The notes under the pieces were generated by a model, which was given only the letters and a program-made list of their open reading frames with translations, was not told the origin of the DNA and did no database searches. This document shows, one piece after another, positions 1-12,500 of a stretch of 64,000 bases of DNA (position 1 is its first letter; every line of letters begins with the position of its first letter). The position numbers and the translations under genes were made by a program. This stretch comes from Symbiodinium natans (taxonomy: Eukaryota > Sar > Dinophyceae > Suessiales > Symbiodiniaceae), in assembly GCA_905221605.1 (NCBI GenBank), contig CAJNDS010000613.1:716894-780893 (forward strand), written 5' to 3'.

Positions 1-38
1 TCGGATCTTCCGGCTTCAGGAGGCTTCAGAGCCTTCAG

Positions 39-3000
39 GGTGTCTGTTTCACGACGGCACGACAGAGTTTGGAGCACTACCAGCGCTGATTGCTTCTACG
101 TGGATGCACAGGTACGGCAAGCGATATGCCTTCACCTTCAATGCATCTTGGCACGGGCGTCGCATGTCTTTCCCAACACTTTGGGGCAGGATGGGTCGCC
201 TCTGCTCGTGACCTAGCATTCAGGTTTATCCATACTTCGATCCGAACCTCCACTTGGACGCTGGCACGATGGACTCTCGCTTTCGGCCTCTTTTTGAGCT
301 CCAGTGCATCTGTTCTTCTCGGGACGGGCCGCCCAGAGCAACATGAGCAAAGAGTCTTGGCCAGGACAAGTGTGATCTCGACCTCCCCCGGGTAACCTGC
401 TGGGACAAGCCGAACTGCCTTGGGCCGAACATCATGGCTTCCTGCCTGAAGTTGGGGTGGACAGCTGGCAGCACGAGCACCAGGCACGGACATCTGATTC
501 TCAGCCTTTGTGTTGCAGGCCTCAGCCCGGAAACAGATGCACTACCTCACGCGCCGTTGGGACGACTTGCTGGGCGCTGAGCTTTGTTCACAAGAGTGCT
601 TTGTTCATCGTACAGGAATCGTAGAGGTCGGGTGGAGGTTTAAAATGTTCATGAGTTTTTGGGGTGGGTGGACCTTGCATGTACTAATATACGCTCCCTT
701 TTCTTTGAATGGCAGGCTTTGCAGGGCTTTGTAGGAGAATTGTAGGGCCTGAACCAAGCCTCAATCCCAGACCCATGTCCCAGGTTTTGGATTGGCGAAA
801 TCGGCTGGTCGTCTCCCAAGGCTTCTGCTCTTGGCACGGTGACTCGACCGAAAAGGCAATAGGAGTGCGTCTCAACTCCGTGCACGTGAAATCGCCCAAG
901 CTATGAGGCAAATTGAATGTTGGAGGTGCAAGAGGTGGGTTGAACAGTGCTACTGGGCCTTTGTGCGCCAGTGACGAGCAAGGTGCTTGGAGCGTGTGCT
1001 GGCCGTAGGAATGAGGTGGTTGAGGCGTGCCTGAGGCGCCAGGAGCCCTAAGCATGAACCCTGAAGCTGAGTGAGCTACCCTAAACCCTGAACCCTGAAC
1101 CCTGAACCCTGAACCCTGAACCCTAAACCCTAAACCCTAAACCTTCCTGAAACTTCGGCAACTAAGAATATGGCTGATTGTCCGCAGCGAGATGCTCAGC
1201 ATTCGGGACGCCTAACTTTATTCTGCAATGTTGTGTGCATAACCGTTCTCGGCTGCGTGCTCTGCACGGGATGGGCGGTTACATGGTGATGGAAGCAGAC
1301 GGCACTTGTGAAGTTTGGTCGTCCATGCCTCCTCCAAGGTTTTCGTCACTGAATACCTTCCAGACATTCTATGATCCTTGTATGCACTCACATCTTGTCT
1401 TAGATTGCTTGAACCTAAACCCTAAACCCTAAACCCTAAACCCTAAACCCTAAACCCTAAACCCTAAACCCTAAACCCTAAACCCTAAACCCTAAACCCT
1501 AAACCCTAAACCCTAAACCCTAAACCCTTGACAGAACTGTGCATCCCCGAGTTCAGCTCGGCAGCTTTTCTGTCCTCTGCAGAACGGCTTCCTTGAGTGG
1601 GACCTAACGCTGCCTGGCGGTGTGCGAGCACCAGACCATGTGCCTTGGCTTTGTACTGGCTACTTACTACTTTAGGGTTTACGGTTTGGGGTTTGGGGTT
1701 TAGGGTTTAGGGTTTAGGGCTGAGAAGATTTCTTAATTTGAGGGCCTACAGGAGCTGGCTTCCATGACTCGAGTCGCGTGGAACACTCTGAACGCGGTGA
1801 TGCAGGGATTGCATCTCCTTTCCCTTGTCATGGGTCGCATGCGCCTTTTGCCGAGCGCACCGCGCCGTGCTGTGATGAGAACATCGGTTATAGCAGAAAT
1901 GCCTTCGCCTGATCTCCAGATCTTCTACTTCACGCTGCGCGATGCGCTGAACTTTGGGCAGCAGGAGCTAGGGGGTGCCAGCTTCCGTATAGGGCCTGGA
2001 CCATAAAGACGTGTAAAATGGCACTGACTGAAAGCTCTGCCCTGAACCGCAATTCGCCGCTTCTTGAATTCTTCGGGTGGGCCTCTCCGGCTTTCTGGCC
2101 AGGAGCACTTCGGGTTGCTTACATCGTGCGTCTCGCTTCTCGACTTTTTGCGAAGCCTCCTTGGCTGGAGCCCGGCCAAAAGAGAAGAAAGGCTTTCGAG
2201 AAGCCGCCCTTTAAACTCCCCCCCGCGCACCACCCCTATGGAAACCCGTTGAAACAGACCCTCCCTCCTGGCAAGTCCACTCCGTTCTATACACCCAAAT
2301 CCCCCACAATCCTTATGATAGGAACCCCAAAATCCCAAACCCCGCACCCTAAACCGTAACCCCAAGCGCTAAACCGCCCTAACCTAAAGACCCCCTCATT
2401 GTCGGAAACGCCCGTTTTGTTTTATCCCAGGCTTGGCTGTAAGATTGCCACGCCCAACTTCCGGCCACAATCCTGCCCGCTGCCGCAGCCCTCCACGGGA
2501 ACGTCCTGGCAGGTCCGGGGTTTAGCGTTTAGGGTTTAGGGTTTAGGGCAAGCCTTTTGCAACCCCGTATCAGTTTAGGGCTCTGGGGTCTGATGGATTA
2601 TTATGAATTATGATTATGATGATTATTATTATTAATATTTTTTTTTGAGAGTTTGAGGGGTTAGGTGTTGTTGGGTTAGACTAGGTCTCGGGTTCAACGC
2701 TTTAGAGTTCAGGGTACAGCTCCGGGGTCAGAATGTTGGAGTTTAGAATTCTGACTTCTTGCAGTAGAGGGGTTGCGAAAGCCGCATTTCGACAATCGGG
2801 GGAAAATGACTATCAGGGTGTTGCAGAAACAGCTTCTTCAAACTGCACCCTGAGCCCTTCAGCTACCTTTGCCAGAGGTATGGGGCTTTGCTCTGCTGGG
2901 CGTGCTGAAGCTTGGAGAGCACAAAGCCTTAAGTGCACCAGTTCCATGGAAGTTCGAAGGCCTCGAAGCCTCGAATCCTATAGACGCAATTGGCGATGCA

Positions 3001-3787
3001 AAGGGCGATGCAAAGTGCGATGCGCAGTGTTGGAAGAGTCCCAGAATGTGGATTCTTAAAGGGGGTTTTTACTCCGCTCACAGTCAGCTTCCTTAGGCTG
3101 GCGATGTGCGTGGCCATCACGTGCTTGTATATCCGCTCACCCACAGCACCTTTGCCGAAAAGAAGTCCATCCTCTTCCGTGTTCTGACACAGTCATGGAG
3201 TCATGACGAAACATGACGAAGTACTCCTTTTGGTGGTGGTCTCGGAGAGGTGAAGCGCTTTGTGCACGGAGATTCGAAGCCAAGCTCGAGGCGGCGGTTG
3301 AAGGCCACAGCTACCCCAGCTACTTAAGTGACTGAGCGCAGAGGAGTGTTTTCCGTGTTCTTCAGCCTGTAGGACATTCAACAATCCGCAATTCCAGCCG
3401 AGTCTTTTGTGCAGGCGCCTGTGAGTGAAGAAGAATCATCAAGCGGCCGGGAATGCACCAAAGAAACAAAGAACACTCTGAAGCATGCTGTGTCTTCCTG
3501 ATCCCCGAGGCCTCCTAAACACCCGGAACTCAGTGTCCACTCAGGCGACTCTGCAGAGTGAGTTCGGCACGCGCAGAAGACTTTTGACAGGGGCGCCTCT
3601 CCCAAGACACTGCAGTCTGAAGGTCGCCAGTGCTGCGCACCTTATCATTGCGCCTCCACCCGATGTTCTTCTATCTTTGGCAGAGCTGCCATTGAGGGTC
3701 GGCACAGCTACTGGCCTCCACTGGCCCTTGCAAGTACTTGGGTGCTTCGAGCACCCACGAGGCCGCAGATCTGGGTTCGTCCCATGA
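39..3787 (+). CDS. Unknown multi-exon gene, 5' end outside the window
   Basis: I do not recognise the protein. Exon-like open stretches on the + strand follow AG acceptors at about 39-207 (contains FHDGTTEFGALPAL and GKRYAFTFNASWHG), 224-343 (YFDPNLHLDAGTMD), 520-640 (MHYLTRRWDDLLGAEL), 715-900, 1196-1410 (ALHGMGGYMVMEADG), 1583-1653 (NGFLEWDLTLPGGVR), 1752-1966 (ELASMTRVAWNTLNAV), 2869-3010, 3222-3336 (CARRFEAKLEAAVEG), 3415-3501 (APVSEEESSSGREC) and 3545-3787, which ends in TGA. Telomeric arrays occupy the gaps between several of these. Exon borders are approximate and two genes may be merged here. No start codon is assigned because the first exon begins inside the gene. Confidence 0.4.
1078..1143. 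repeat. Telomeric-like array CCCTGAA/CCCTAAA
   Basis: About nine 7-mers; the first are the variant CCCTGAA, the last three canonical CCCTAAA. It lies between exon-like stretches of the gene starting at 39. Confidence 0.9.
1412..1528. repeat. Telomeric array (CCCTAAA)n
   Basis: About 16 nearly perfect CCCTAAA units. It begins right after an exon-like stretch ending near 1410 and stops about 55 bp before the exon that starts at 1583, so it fills most of a putative intron. Confidence 0.95.
1671..1719. repeat. Telomeric array (TTTAGGG)n, opposite orientation
   Basis: Seven units with early variants (TTTACGG, TTTGGGG) then perfect TTTAGGG. It starts about 18 bp after the exon-like stretch 1583-1653 and precedes the exon at 1752. 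Its orientation is opposite to the array at 1412. Confidence 0.93.
2517..2549. repeat. Short telomeric array (TTTAGGG)n
   Basis: Four units, the first altered (TTTAGCG). It is followed by an AT-rich stretch (2590-2645) with ATTATTATT runs and no coding appearance. Confidence 0.85.
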
Positions 3788-4258
3788 CAATGGCCGATGT
3801 TATGCTTATGTTATGAATGCGTTATGAATGCCACATGTGCATTGGAGCTCAGTGTCCCGGCGCGCTTCGTTGCACCATTCCTCGACCCTGGACCTTGCGC
3901 GCCAAGAGACAAAGGCAGACGCGTTTGTACCCCTAGTATAAGTCTATAAGTTACGAGCTGCAAGCCCTTAATTCACCCTATGCCCTTGGAATTGTTGCGA
4001 GTCCCCTTCCTCTGTCCCCGGTCGCTGAGTTGAAGCGATGGCCGCCCAGCGCAGTAGCGCTCGAGGCCTCAGAGGGGGTAAGAGAGAGAGGAACGGGGTT
4101 GTCCTAAGTTGGGGTCGACCTTTACGGAATCCCTTTGCAATTGTGTATTCATCGCAAGGGGCCCGAGTATGTCTTTAAGGTTCTCCGAATAGGCGTAAAA
4201 TTGTCTGGGCTGGGCAGGTCTCTTTGTCTTTGCCATCGCGGCATGGACATCCTCTCAG
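3788..4258. other. Probable intergenic spacer
   Basis: No convincing exon on either strand. It contains a small direct repeat around 3797-3832 (TTATGAATGC type) and ends at the acceptor of the next exon cluster. It separates the TGA at 3785 from the next gene. Confidence 0.4.
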
Positions 4259-6274
4259 GCAGGGCGGACATTGGTCTCTTTGGGAGCTCATTGGGGTGAA
4301 GAGCCAGGCACTTGCGGCCGAGCAGAAGGTGGTGAACCTGAGTGAGGACGGAAGCCCTTCAGTACCCCAGAATTGGGTACTGCATGGTACTGTACTCGGG
4401 GAGGGGCTTGACAGCATCCCTGGAACCTACATGTGTTGCTTAGAGTTGTAACTTTCATGCGTGGGGCACGGCATTGCTTAGTCGGTATGTGCGCCACAGC
4501 GCGTGCGCTTTACTGAGAATGGAAGAAGCTTGAGGCTCTTGCCGCGTTTGGGATGCTTTAGCCGCTACATCCGTGCCGGTTCACAGGGGCGTTCTGTGCC
4601 AGTGCCTCGTAAGAGGGTACATGATATCTTCAGGAGACCTTCGCGAAGACGCTGCGCCGCGGACACCGCGCGCTGGTGGCCTTCGTGACGCCTTGGTGCG
4701 AACCAGGGGTCTGCTCTGGGTCTGGGTCTGCCTCGCTGTCAGCTGCTCTTCCGTGTATTCTCTTCTGGTCTGCAGTGCATCGTCCAGGAACCCTCTGATT
4801 CCTGTGGAGGTGCGTGGCCTGTCGGCTTTTGATGGCGGAGCTAGAGAAGCTGCAGGAGGAGCCCATGGGAATCCGAAAGAGCAGTTTGTCTATAAGTTTG
4901 CAAGTAATAGAACTCAATCCAGTGTGTGTAGTAAGCGTGATTCTCTACAGAGGCCCTGAGGTTATCATAGGAGTTAAGGTCCTATAGGCTTCGTGCCAAG
5001 GCGTGCAAGGGGGCTTCGCTTGCTCGATGTTGCTTGATGTTGCCAGAAACCAGCAGGGTGAAGTTCAGAAAAGAGGCAGGCTACGCGTGTTTCAGGCACC
5101 CGTCAATATCATGTTTCAGGCTTCAGGCACCCGTCAATTTCAATTTGCCATGCCCGAGATGCAGCTTGTGCAGGCCTTGCAGCCACAGGTTTTGGTGGCT
5201 CAGCGCTTGCCTTGGCGCAATACGGTGCCAAAATCTGTGCCAAATCAAGTCAATTGTCCCATGGTAGAGGTAACTCGGCGACTTGATACCTCAATTGCAA
5301 GGTGTGATGTCTCGAAAGAGACTGGGCTTGCACAGCTCTACAGCGCTTGGCGAACACCGCTAGTCAGCGCCTTACACGACTCGAATGTGCGCCTCTTTGG
5401 CAGCGCCAGCATTGTCAGCATCGAATGGCTCCTACAGTCGTCTGTACGGTACATGAGTGTCAAGCTATCAACTGCTGCCATGCCGGTCACAACTGTTCGG
5501 ACTTTTCCAGACACTCCGAGCCATTGGTGGACTCCCTTTCTCAAGCTCTGGGGACACTGCAATCCGTTCTCTGGATTGCTTGTGGTGTTGTGCTACTTTC
5601 CCCCTTTTGTCTGTGGTGTGGTTGGTCCGGTGCCTGCAGTGTTGGAACTTCGATATGTTCCTGTGTGTGATGTCCAGGGCTATCTCTCGTAGCCTGACAA
5701 GCTCAGCGCACTGTCAGACTGTTCCGAGGTGATCCTCTTCCCGGACACGGAGGTCTTGTTGCCTGGACTGCAGGCAGGAGAGAAAATGCCCCATGATTCT
5801 GAGAGCTGGTGCTTTCTTAGAGCTGGTGCTCTGCCCTCGCACGGCGCATGGAGGTGACCTTTGCGGGTCAGATGCAGTACTCATCCCTGATCAGCTTTGT
5901 GAATGCGGGGCACGGGCCGCAGGTAGCATCAGGTAGCATCAGCTGGCATCAGAGGTGGCATCAGTTGGCCCAATTTCAGCCATGTAGAGAGAGAGGCCCT
6001 GGCCTCCACAGCTGCGATCGCCTGCCGACCTCGAGGAGGCTTGCGTACTAGTAAAGGGGTGGTGCAACAGGGGGGGGATGCACAAACACCCTCCGAGCAT
6101 CAAACCCTGGCTGGTGCCGTAGATGGCCTGAACTCTCTTCCTGTGTGGAAGAAGGTCGTGAGGGAGAGCGGCCGCGCTGGCACCTTTGCCAGATCCTTGG
6201 GAGATTTTGTGGGCTTCAGCTCCGAAGCCACTCTAGGGGGTATCCAAACCCTAAGCCTTCCAAATCAGAGCTGA
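4259..6274 (+). CDS. Unknown multi-exon gene
   Basis: Exon-like pieces: 4259-4410 after CCTCTCAG (GVKSQALAAEQKVVNL); a short stretch at about 4773-4832 after GGTCTGCAG (IVQEPSDSCGGAW); an ATG-started reading 4832-4987 (MAELEKLQEEPMGIRK); 5003-5600 in overlapping frames; 5729-5830 (VILFPDTEVLLPGLQ); 5850-5922 ending at a CAG/GTAGCATC donor (GQMQYSSLISFVNAG); and 6041-6274 (LNSLPVWKKVVRESG) with a TGA stop. No domain recognised. The piece at 5003-5692 is open for 229 codons, but a second frame over 5490-5600 looks equally coding, so that part is unresolved. Confidence 0.35.
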
Positions 6275-6394
6275 GGTGGGCTTCTTCAGCTCCCCGAAAT
6301 CTGCGGGCCCCCTGCAGGTCACGTTCCGTGAAGCACAACTCAGCCGTTCCTGTGGATATGGGGGGGGGGCAGAAGTCGCCGAACCATCATGGTG

Positions 6395-6431
6395 TTTAGG
6401 GTTTAGGGCTTAGGGTTTAGGGTTTAGGGTT
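6395..6431. repeat. Telomeric array (TTTAGGG)n
   Basis: Five units including variants TTTAGGGC and TTCAGGG. It lies just downstream of the stop at 6274, at the start of an AT-rich spacer. Confidence 0.85.
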
Positions 6432-6779
6432 CAGGGGTATTTGCTGATCATGTAGACCTCGATGTCTGTAAACATGCATGGGAAAGGAAACCTAGCAATA
6501 AGCAATAATGACAAACACATGTTGACATTCAAGATGCACTTGAATATTTTGAAATGAGCAGGCACACACACATACACACTTCAGCAAACAAACGCCTGAC
6601 CTAAACTGCCAACAAATCAATAATTCGAACGAAGAGTATGAATCAGCTCAAACATGCGCAAATTATGAGAAGAAAAAAGGTTCGCCAGACAGGTGAAGAC
6701 ATACCTGCATGCACAGATGCAAGTCTCTACCTGCTCTTCTCTCTGCCATGCGCATGTACATTCCTGGAGACCCTACACA
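6432..6779. other. AT-rich spacer between telomeric arrays
   Basis: Roughly 60 percent A+T with many CA/ACA runs, no coding stretch on either strand. Bordered by telomeric arrays at 6395 and 6780. Compositionally distinct from the surrounding exon-dense DNA, so read as an intergenic spacer. Confidence 0.5.
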
Positions 6780-6808
6780 CCCTAAACCCTAAACCCTAAA
6801 GACCCTAA
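6780..6808. repeat. Short telomeric array (CCCTAAA)n
   Basis: Three CCCTAAA units then a degenerate one, in opposite orientation to the array at 6395; the next exon starts at 6832. Confidence 0.8.
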
Positions 6809-6831
6809 GCCCGTGTTCAGTTCTGCTGGCA

Positions 6832-7401
6832 GGATTTGTGGCCGCTGGATTGCTTACGGCGCCACAACCGTGCCTTCACCTTTGCCAGGCGCAGCCTCAC
6901 AAAATGGGCAGCAATTGCTCAAGGGACCGCATGCTAGCCGCTGGCTGCATGGCAGGTGGGTGAATGAGACCGACCGAAACAAATCGAGTGCAGAGGAGGC
7001 AGGCGGCAAAGTGTTAGCAGGTGTTGGGAGGTGTTGCCTCGAGTTCCGCCTGCTTCCCGGCTTCTTCGATCGGTTTGTGGCCACGAAGGAGCTTTGGCGT
7101 TGGGCTGGCCTCGGTGCTCAGAAGGCGCCAGAGCATCGGCACATGTCGGGAGAAACAAGGAAGGAGTAGCCGGCTGTCTAACTCATACATACGATACTCT
7201 GTTCTATTCCGTCCTGCTTTGTTCTGTTATAGATGACAAATACATTTAGATGCTACAGATGTGTGGTGTGTATGTCATTGTTGCTGTGCAGAGGCATTGC
7301 GAATCAAGGAAGTTCAGGAGGGGCAGCTGCTGAAGCAGGACATTCTTATCATGGCACACAAGTTAACCAGCCGCCCCACCCCCGACATTTTCAGAGCGTA
7401 G
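6832..7401 (+). CDS. Unknown gene, at least two exons
   Basis: Exon 6832-6954 follows TTCTGCTGGCAG and ends at a GTGGGTGA donor; it reads FVAAGLLTAPQPCLHLC and on to CSRDRMLAAGC. A middle stretch at about 6990-7169 (EEAGGKVLAGVG, ATKELWRWAGLG) may be exonic. The last exon 7292-7401 follows TTGCTGTGCAG, reads ALRIKEVQEGQLLKQDILIM and ends with TAG. No family recognised. It may continue into the cluster starting at 7596 if the TAG is intronic. Confidence 0.42.
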
Positions 7402-7595
7402 AGGCGGTGAAGGGTCCAAATGTGAGAATTTGCTGGCCCCAACAATCCAAACCCAGTCAGACCTCTTCTACTGCAAGAGGCGAGTTTATCTCTGCTTCTT
7501 CATCTAGGGCAGCTTCCTTTTCTGCCACCACACACGGCTCTTTGCAGCACCGCCGTGTTGCAGTCCTTAGTACTGCTTCACCAATGGCTTGAAAG

Positions 7596-9285
7596 GAGAT
7601 CGACGTGGACTCGAACACCGGGTCTGCAGAGTTGTGGCCCCTGGCGCCACATCTCTATAGCAAGTCTGGGATGAAGCCTTAAGAGTAGGGGCTTGGGGTG
7701 ACAAGGCCTGTGGAAGCTGTGGTCTATGTCCGGGCAGACGAGGATGCGTGCCACTTTGTCGGACTCTCGGGATGAAGCGACTTCGAGTGCCTGGCCTCCC
7801 CACTTCCACCACTCTGACAGGCACCCTCGGACAAATACGTCATGTACCAGGCATGTTTTCTTGCAGAGCTGTGTCCCTAAACTCTGACTCTCCAACCACA
7901 GTTGCTGTCACAGGAAGGCGGCTCTTCTTCGTCTTCAGCGAGGTCAGGACAAGATAGTCGTTAAAAGCTTGCAAATTAAGGTGCAGTGCGTGACAGGTTC
8001 ACGTTCTCAAGCTGGAGAGAACGAGCCTCTTGGCGAAACAGTTCGTGAGACCAATTGCATCAATGCGGGGGTTACCATCACGACCTCAGACAGTGCTGCT
8101 ATAAGTGCTACCGAGATCTGCTCTTTTTGTACATGGCCAGGTGGATGCTTTCTGCGCCTGGTGTGAGCGCCAGGCTAGGAGCCCAGCATTGCATATCGCA
8201 TAAGCTCGCAGCGACATTGACATGGCTTGTCATGTGCGTGCTTTTAGCAGCATACTCACCATGGCCATCGGGTTCTGTTGAGTGTTGCTGAGCCCAACAT
8301 CCAAACCAAACTGATGTCGGACTGACCCGAGGTGCTTGCACCTGTAGCCGTCTTCGATGCGCCGCGCGCCGCGGCGCTGGATGGTCCTGACGCCCAGGAT
8401 GGCCAAGAGCACCTCTGCATGTTCTTCAGGTCTTGGACGTGAAGTGACTCAGGAACTTTTGATTGGCTGTTGCTTCTCTTCGCTCCGAAAGACGTCACCG
8501 AGGAGCGACGGTTTCCTAGCACGTACCTGGCTCTTCCGTAAGTATGATGGCCCAAGCCTGGTTGCCCATGCTTGAATAGTTGCATGTGCAGAGAGCCTTG
8601 GCAAGGACCAGGAGGGCGAGGCTCGCATGGATGTACTGTGGGAACCTCTTGAAAGCCCCAGGGCCGTGGTCTGTTGGAAGTCCTCTGCAATCCTCTGCAA
8701 AACCGCCCCAAGCGGAAAGCAAAGTGCATCCTACAAACTTGATGTTCAGGTCTTTTGCTTGCACTTCCAGTAGACAGTAGCCTTTCTGCATCTGTGTTTG
8801 TTGTCTCAGTCTGGCTTCCTCCGTGAGCGACGCCGTCTGGAACGGTTTACGTCGGCAGCCTGTGCCAAGGATGCTATGGAAGGGTTGATAGAACGGGATG
8901 TGTGCAAAGCACTTCCTAGTGTCAATGAGCGTCATCACGCAGGGCTGCAAGCTATTCAGCCCTTGCAGTCGCTGTTAGGGTGTGACAGTTTGTCCTTTGG
9001 CAGGGTGATAGTAGCTTAGAGGCTTAAGGTGTTGAAGGATGAAGCCCAGCCATCAAAGCTCGCAATGTAGTTGCCGACGGCCGAACACAAACCCCAGTAA
9101 CACCGAAAAGCTGCTGTTGAAAGAGGACCGGCGTTATGGAGAGGTGCGCGGCCGCAGCCTATGCAACATGACCCGGCCTGATTGCAAGTCGTGTTGAAGC
9201 CTGTGTGCAGCTTTGCTTTAGAATTCACGCCGTCCAGCTCCACTTTTGGCCATCAATCTCAGAAGAGCGCGAGCCTGACCTGTAG
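7596..9285 (+). CDS. Unknown multi-exon gene
   Basis: A series of short exons, all +: 7596-7680 (EIDVDSNTGSAELWPL); 7700-7770 (VEAVVYVRADEDACHF), possibly leaving at a GATGAAG donor; 7937-8130 after TTCGTCTTCAG (IVVKSLQIKVQCVTG); 8143-8205 (VDAFCAWCERQARSP); 8341-8436 (AALDGPDAQDGQEHL); 8460-8537, ending exactly at GTAAGT (FAPKDVTEERRFPS); 8591-8748 after GCATGTGCAG (DQEGEARMDVLWEPL); 8809-8975 after TGTTGTCTCAG (RERRRLERFTSAACA); 9075-9190 (KLLLKEDRRYGEVRG); and the last exon 9208-9285 with TAG. No domain recognised. Minus-strand open frames here look like shadows. Confidence 0.45.
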
Positions 9286-9547
9286 TAATTAGTATGTAGC
9301 CAGTACTCGCAGTGTACTTGCACTGGCAGGTCTTGCCCGTGATTGTGCCTTGGGGTGGCGAGGACACTGTTTTTGTGCGTGCCGTTGGCTCTACATGACA
9401 TGGCTTGCTGTGTCCCAGCGGGACTCCTCTTCACGCTCTCGGATGTGCATCTGCACTAATGCCTTCAGTCGTCAGGCGCCACCCTGGTAGGCAAGAAAAG
9501 GTCAGCATCCGCCAACATCTGGGCTCCGAGTGCTCGATTTCTTGGCC

Positions 9548-12500
9548 ATGGCCATGGCGGCCAGTTATGGTGAAGGCCTCGAAGCCTGCCTCTCAAACCT
9601 TTCAGCATGCCGCGGCGTGGGCTCCGGGAGGCCGAAGACTTCCCCCAGCAAGTGCCTGGGCCAGGTACTGTGGGGAGGTTGCACTGGGTTTAGGTTTGGG
9701 AGTATCACGGAAGAAGTGATGCTGGGAAGGCAGACTCTGAAGCAGAACCCAGTGTGGACAGCCAGGGTGCTCAGGTACAGTGCTGCCATCAGCAGCTGCC
9801 GCAAAGGGGCTCATTGGCAGAAAGCCCTCGATCTACTGCAGGACGTCGCGAACGGCTAAGGGTACGGGGATGTGAATGGCTCAAATTCAAATTCACTGGT
9901 GCAACAATCTGACTTCTCACCTCCGTACGCCCATACGTATCAGTCCATGACAAAGGGTTTTTAATGATTTAATTGCCACGAGAGTACTCGAAGTTCACCA
10001 CCAGCCCATATGTTCTCATTTCTTATTCCCCAAACAGTCTATTGTTGGGGTTCTAAATTCATTTCAGGATTGCCGACATTCTGCCAGGTTCCTGGGCTAC
10101 TTGTCGCCCTTTGTCTCCTTTTGTCTCCCTTTGTCTCCCTTTGTTTCCCTTCATGTGGGTGGCTTTGCCGGGTTGCTGTGCTCCTCGTCTCCCTTTGTCT
10201 CCCGTTTTTGGGGTCTTCGGTGGTGTGATTTTTTGTTCCGGGACCTGGTCCAGGAGGCCAAAGACATCTCTGTACAGCTGACGCTCTTCTCCTACACCGC
10301 GGCCATCAGTGTCTGTGAGCGGGCCGGACAATGGCAGAAAGGTTTGTGGATCTTGGAATCTATGTGTGCTTCGATGATTCAGGCAGATACAGTCGCATAC
10401 AACTCCGCAATTGCATCTTGTGGAAATGCTGGTCAGTGGGAGTGGGCCATTGCTCTGTTTGTGAAGCTGGGGGACCAGGGCCTGCAATGCAACATCATCA
10501 CTTGTAATTCAGTCATCAGCGCTTACGAGAAGTGCGTATATTGGACGGCAGCTGTCGATTGTTTTGAAGAGTTGCAGTTGCAGCACCTTCGAGCAGATGT
10601 AATTTCATACAACTCGATGATCACGGCTCTCACAGCCGCCCTGCAGTGGCAGAGTGCCATGCAGATGCCACTTACTCGCATATTAATATGCTTGTTTGAT
10701 TCTGAAGTTCTGCCCGAGTTCCTCGAATGTTCCCTGCCGGATACGAGTGGTACTCGAGCGCAGGCTTCACGATCTGCAAAGTGGACACCTTCAACCGACG
10801 GTGGTCACCTGCAGTGCGGCCATGAAGGCCTGCGAAGTAGCAGGCTGCTGGGAAGAGGCCCTCCAACTCTTTCGCCTGTTCTTGCAAGAGAGCGTGCAGG
10901 TGAATCTGAGCCTCGGCTCCCACCAAACCAACCAAACTCACTAGACTCACTAGTCACGAGTCCGTTGCGCATCTTTGCGCCCATATTGTAAGGCCTGCTG
11001 GCTGTCTTGCAGGTTCATGCAGAACAGGAATTGTTTTGGGCCTGGTTGAGGTCAAGTGAAAGAGCTAGCACAGAGCGACGCTACCCGCCAACACTTGCCT
11101 TTCCAGTAGCCGATAGGCATACTTGTGCGTCCAGGATCAGCTTCAACTCTGCGATCAGTGCCTGTGAGACTTGCGGTGCATGGCATCATGCGGTGGAGCT
11201 GGCGACCGAGATGGGCGGTTGCGCTGTGGCTAGTGATCAGATCACCTACAATTGCGCGGCTCGCCATGATTGGATTAGAAGCTCTGTCACATGATCTGCA
11301 GTGTATTTGGAGCAGCTTGGGGCATGTGCATTCTTTCGCGTGCGCCCACAACTCACGACTGCAGTTTCCACCACTCACTACTCGGTTTTTTGGGGGGGCA
11401 CTTGCGCACGCAGCGCAAGCACATCATAAGCCCTGCGTCGCCTGTTGTGCACTTCACAAGAGCTCTTTAACTTGGCCTTCGTAAGTGGGACCTTCGTAAG
11501 TAAGTAGCTCGTGCACAGTTCGTGAGCAGGGTGTTCTTCTCCAGGGTGTTCTTCTCCTTCAGGAGGAACATCCGTTTACCAGACATCACAAATATTCCTG
11601 CCTCAATCGCGAACTGGATCGCTTCCCAGGCCCTTGCTGCCGCTCCTTGGCATCAAGCTGCCTCACTCCTCGTTGACGCCGCAAGGCGCTGCCTCCGGGC
11701 GAGTGATCCTTGCCAGAATGAGTCTTCGAAGGTCTTCCTTGTATTTAGCTGTCTTCTTCGAGTTCCGAGAACTTCAGTCCAACATGTGCTGCGGACACCA
11801 ACGATAGAGTAGTAACCCAGCAAGACGGACCCCACGGTTCACACTTTAAGACCTGACAAGGTGATCACATTGAATGCCTCCGTAAGCACTTGTGGGGAAG
11901 CAACAGAGTGGCGGCGGGCACTTTGCTTGCTGCACTCGCCTGGCCACCACGTGGACACCATTACCTACAACTCCACGCTCAGTGCCGTAAGTGACAGAGG
12001 CGGCAGAGACGGCAAAGACTGGGAATGGTCTGGTCTGCTATTGGCAGCGCTGAGGGAGAGGGAGCTGAGAAGCGACGTCATCGGGTACACCGCAGCAATC
12101 ACCTCCTGCGAATTGGCCAGTCTCTGGTTCCATGCGGCTGCTCTGTTGGCTGAGATGTTAGACCAACGGACTCGGGTGGACAGCTTGTCAGTGAGCCTGG
12201 TTACCAGCGCTTGTCAGAAGACGGGCAGCTGGCAGCAAGCTCTCTATCTACTGCATGACCAAAGGGCACAGCAACAGCCCGTTAACATCCTGACCTATAA
12301 CCTGGCTATGGCAGCCTGCCTTGATTCTGGGGAGTGGCAGCATGCCCTGGCACTGTTTAGGACGCTGAGATGTGAGGGTGTCAGTGATCCATGTGATCCA
12401 TGGAATCCCAATGCCATCACCTACAGTTTCTGTCTTGATGCTTGTGAGAATGGAGGGCAGTTGAAGGACTCGCCGCTGTTTTCACATGACCTTGCCTGCG

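Noticed and set aside
1412-1528. True chromosome end
   Set aside because: Arrays are short, occur in both orientations and have coding-like DNA on both sides.
8230-8950. Series of minus-strand open frames
   Set aside because: The + strand carries several short exons with clear splice sites, including one ending exactly at GTAAGT (8538).
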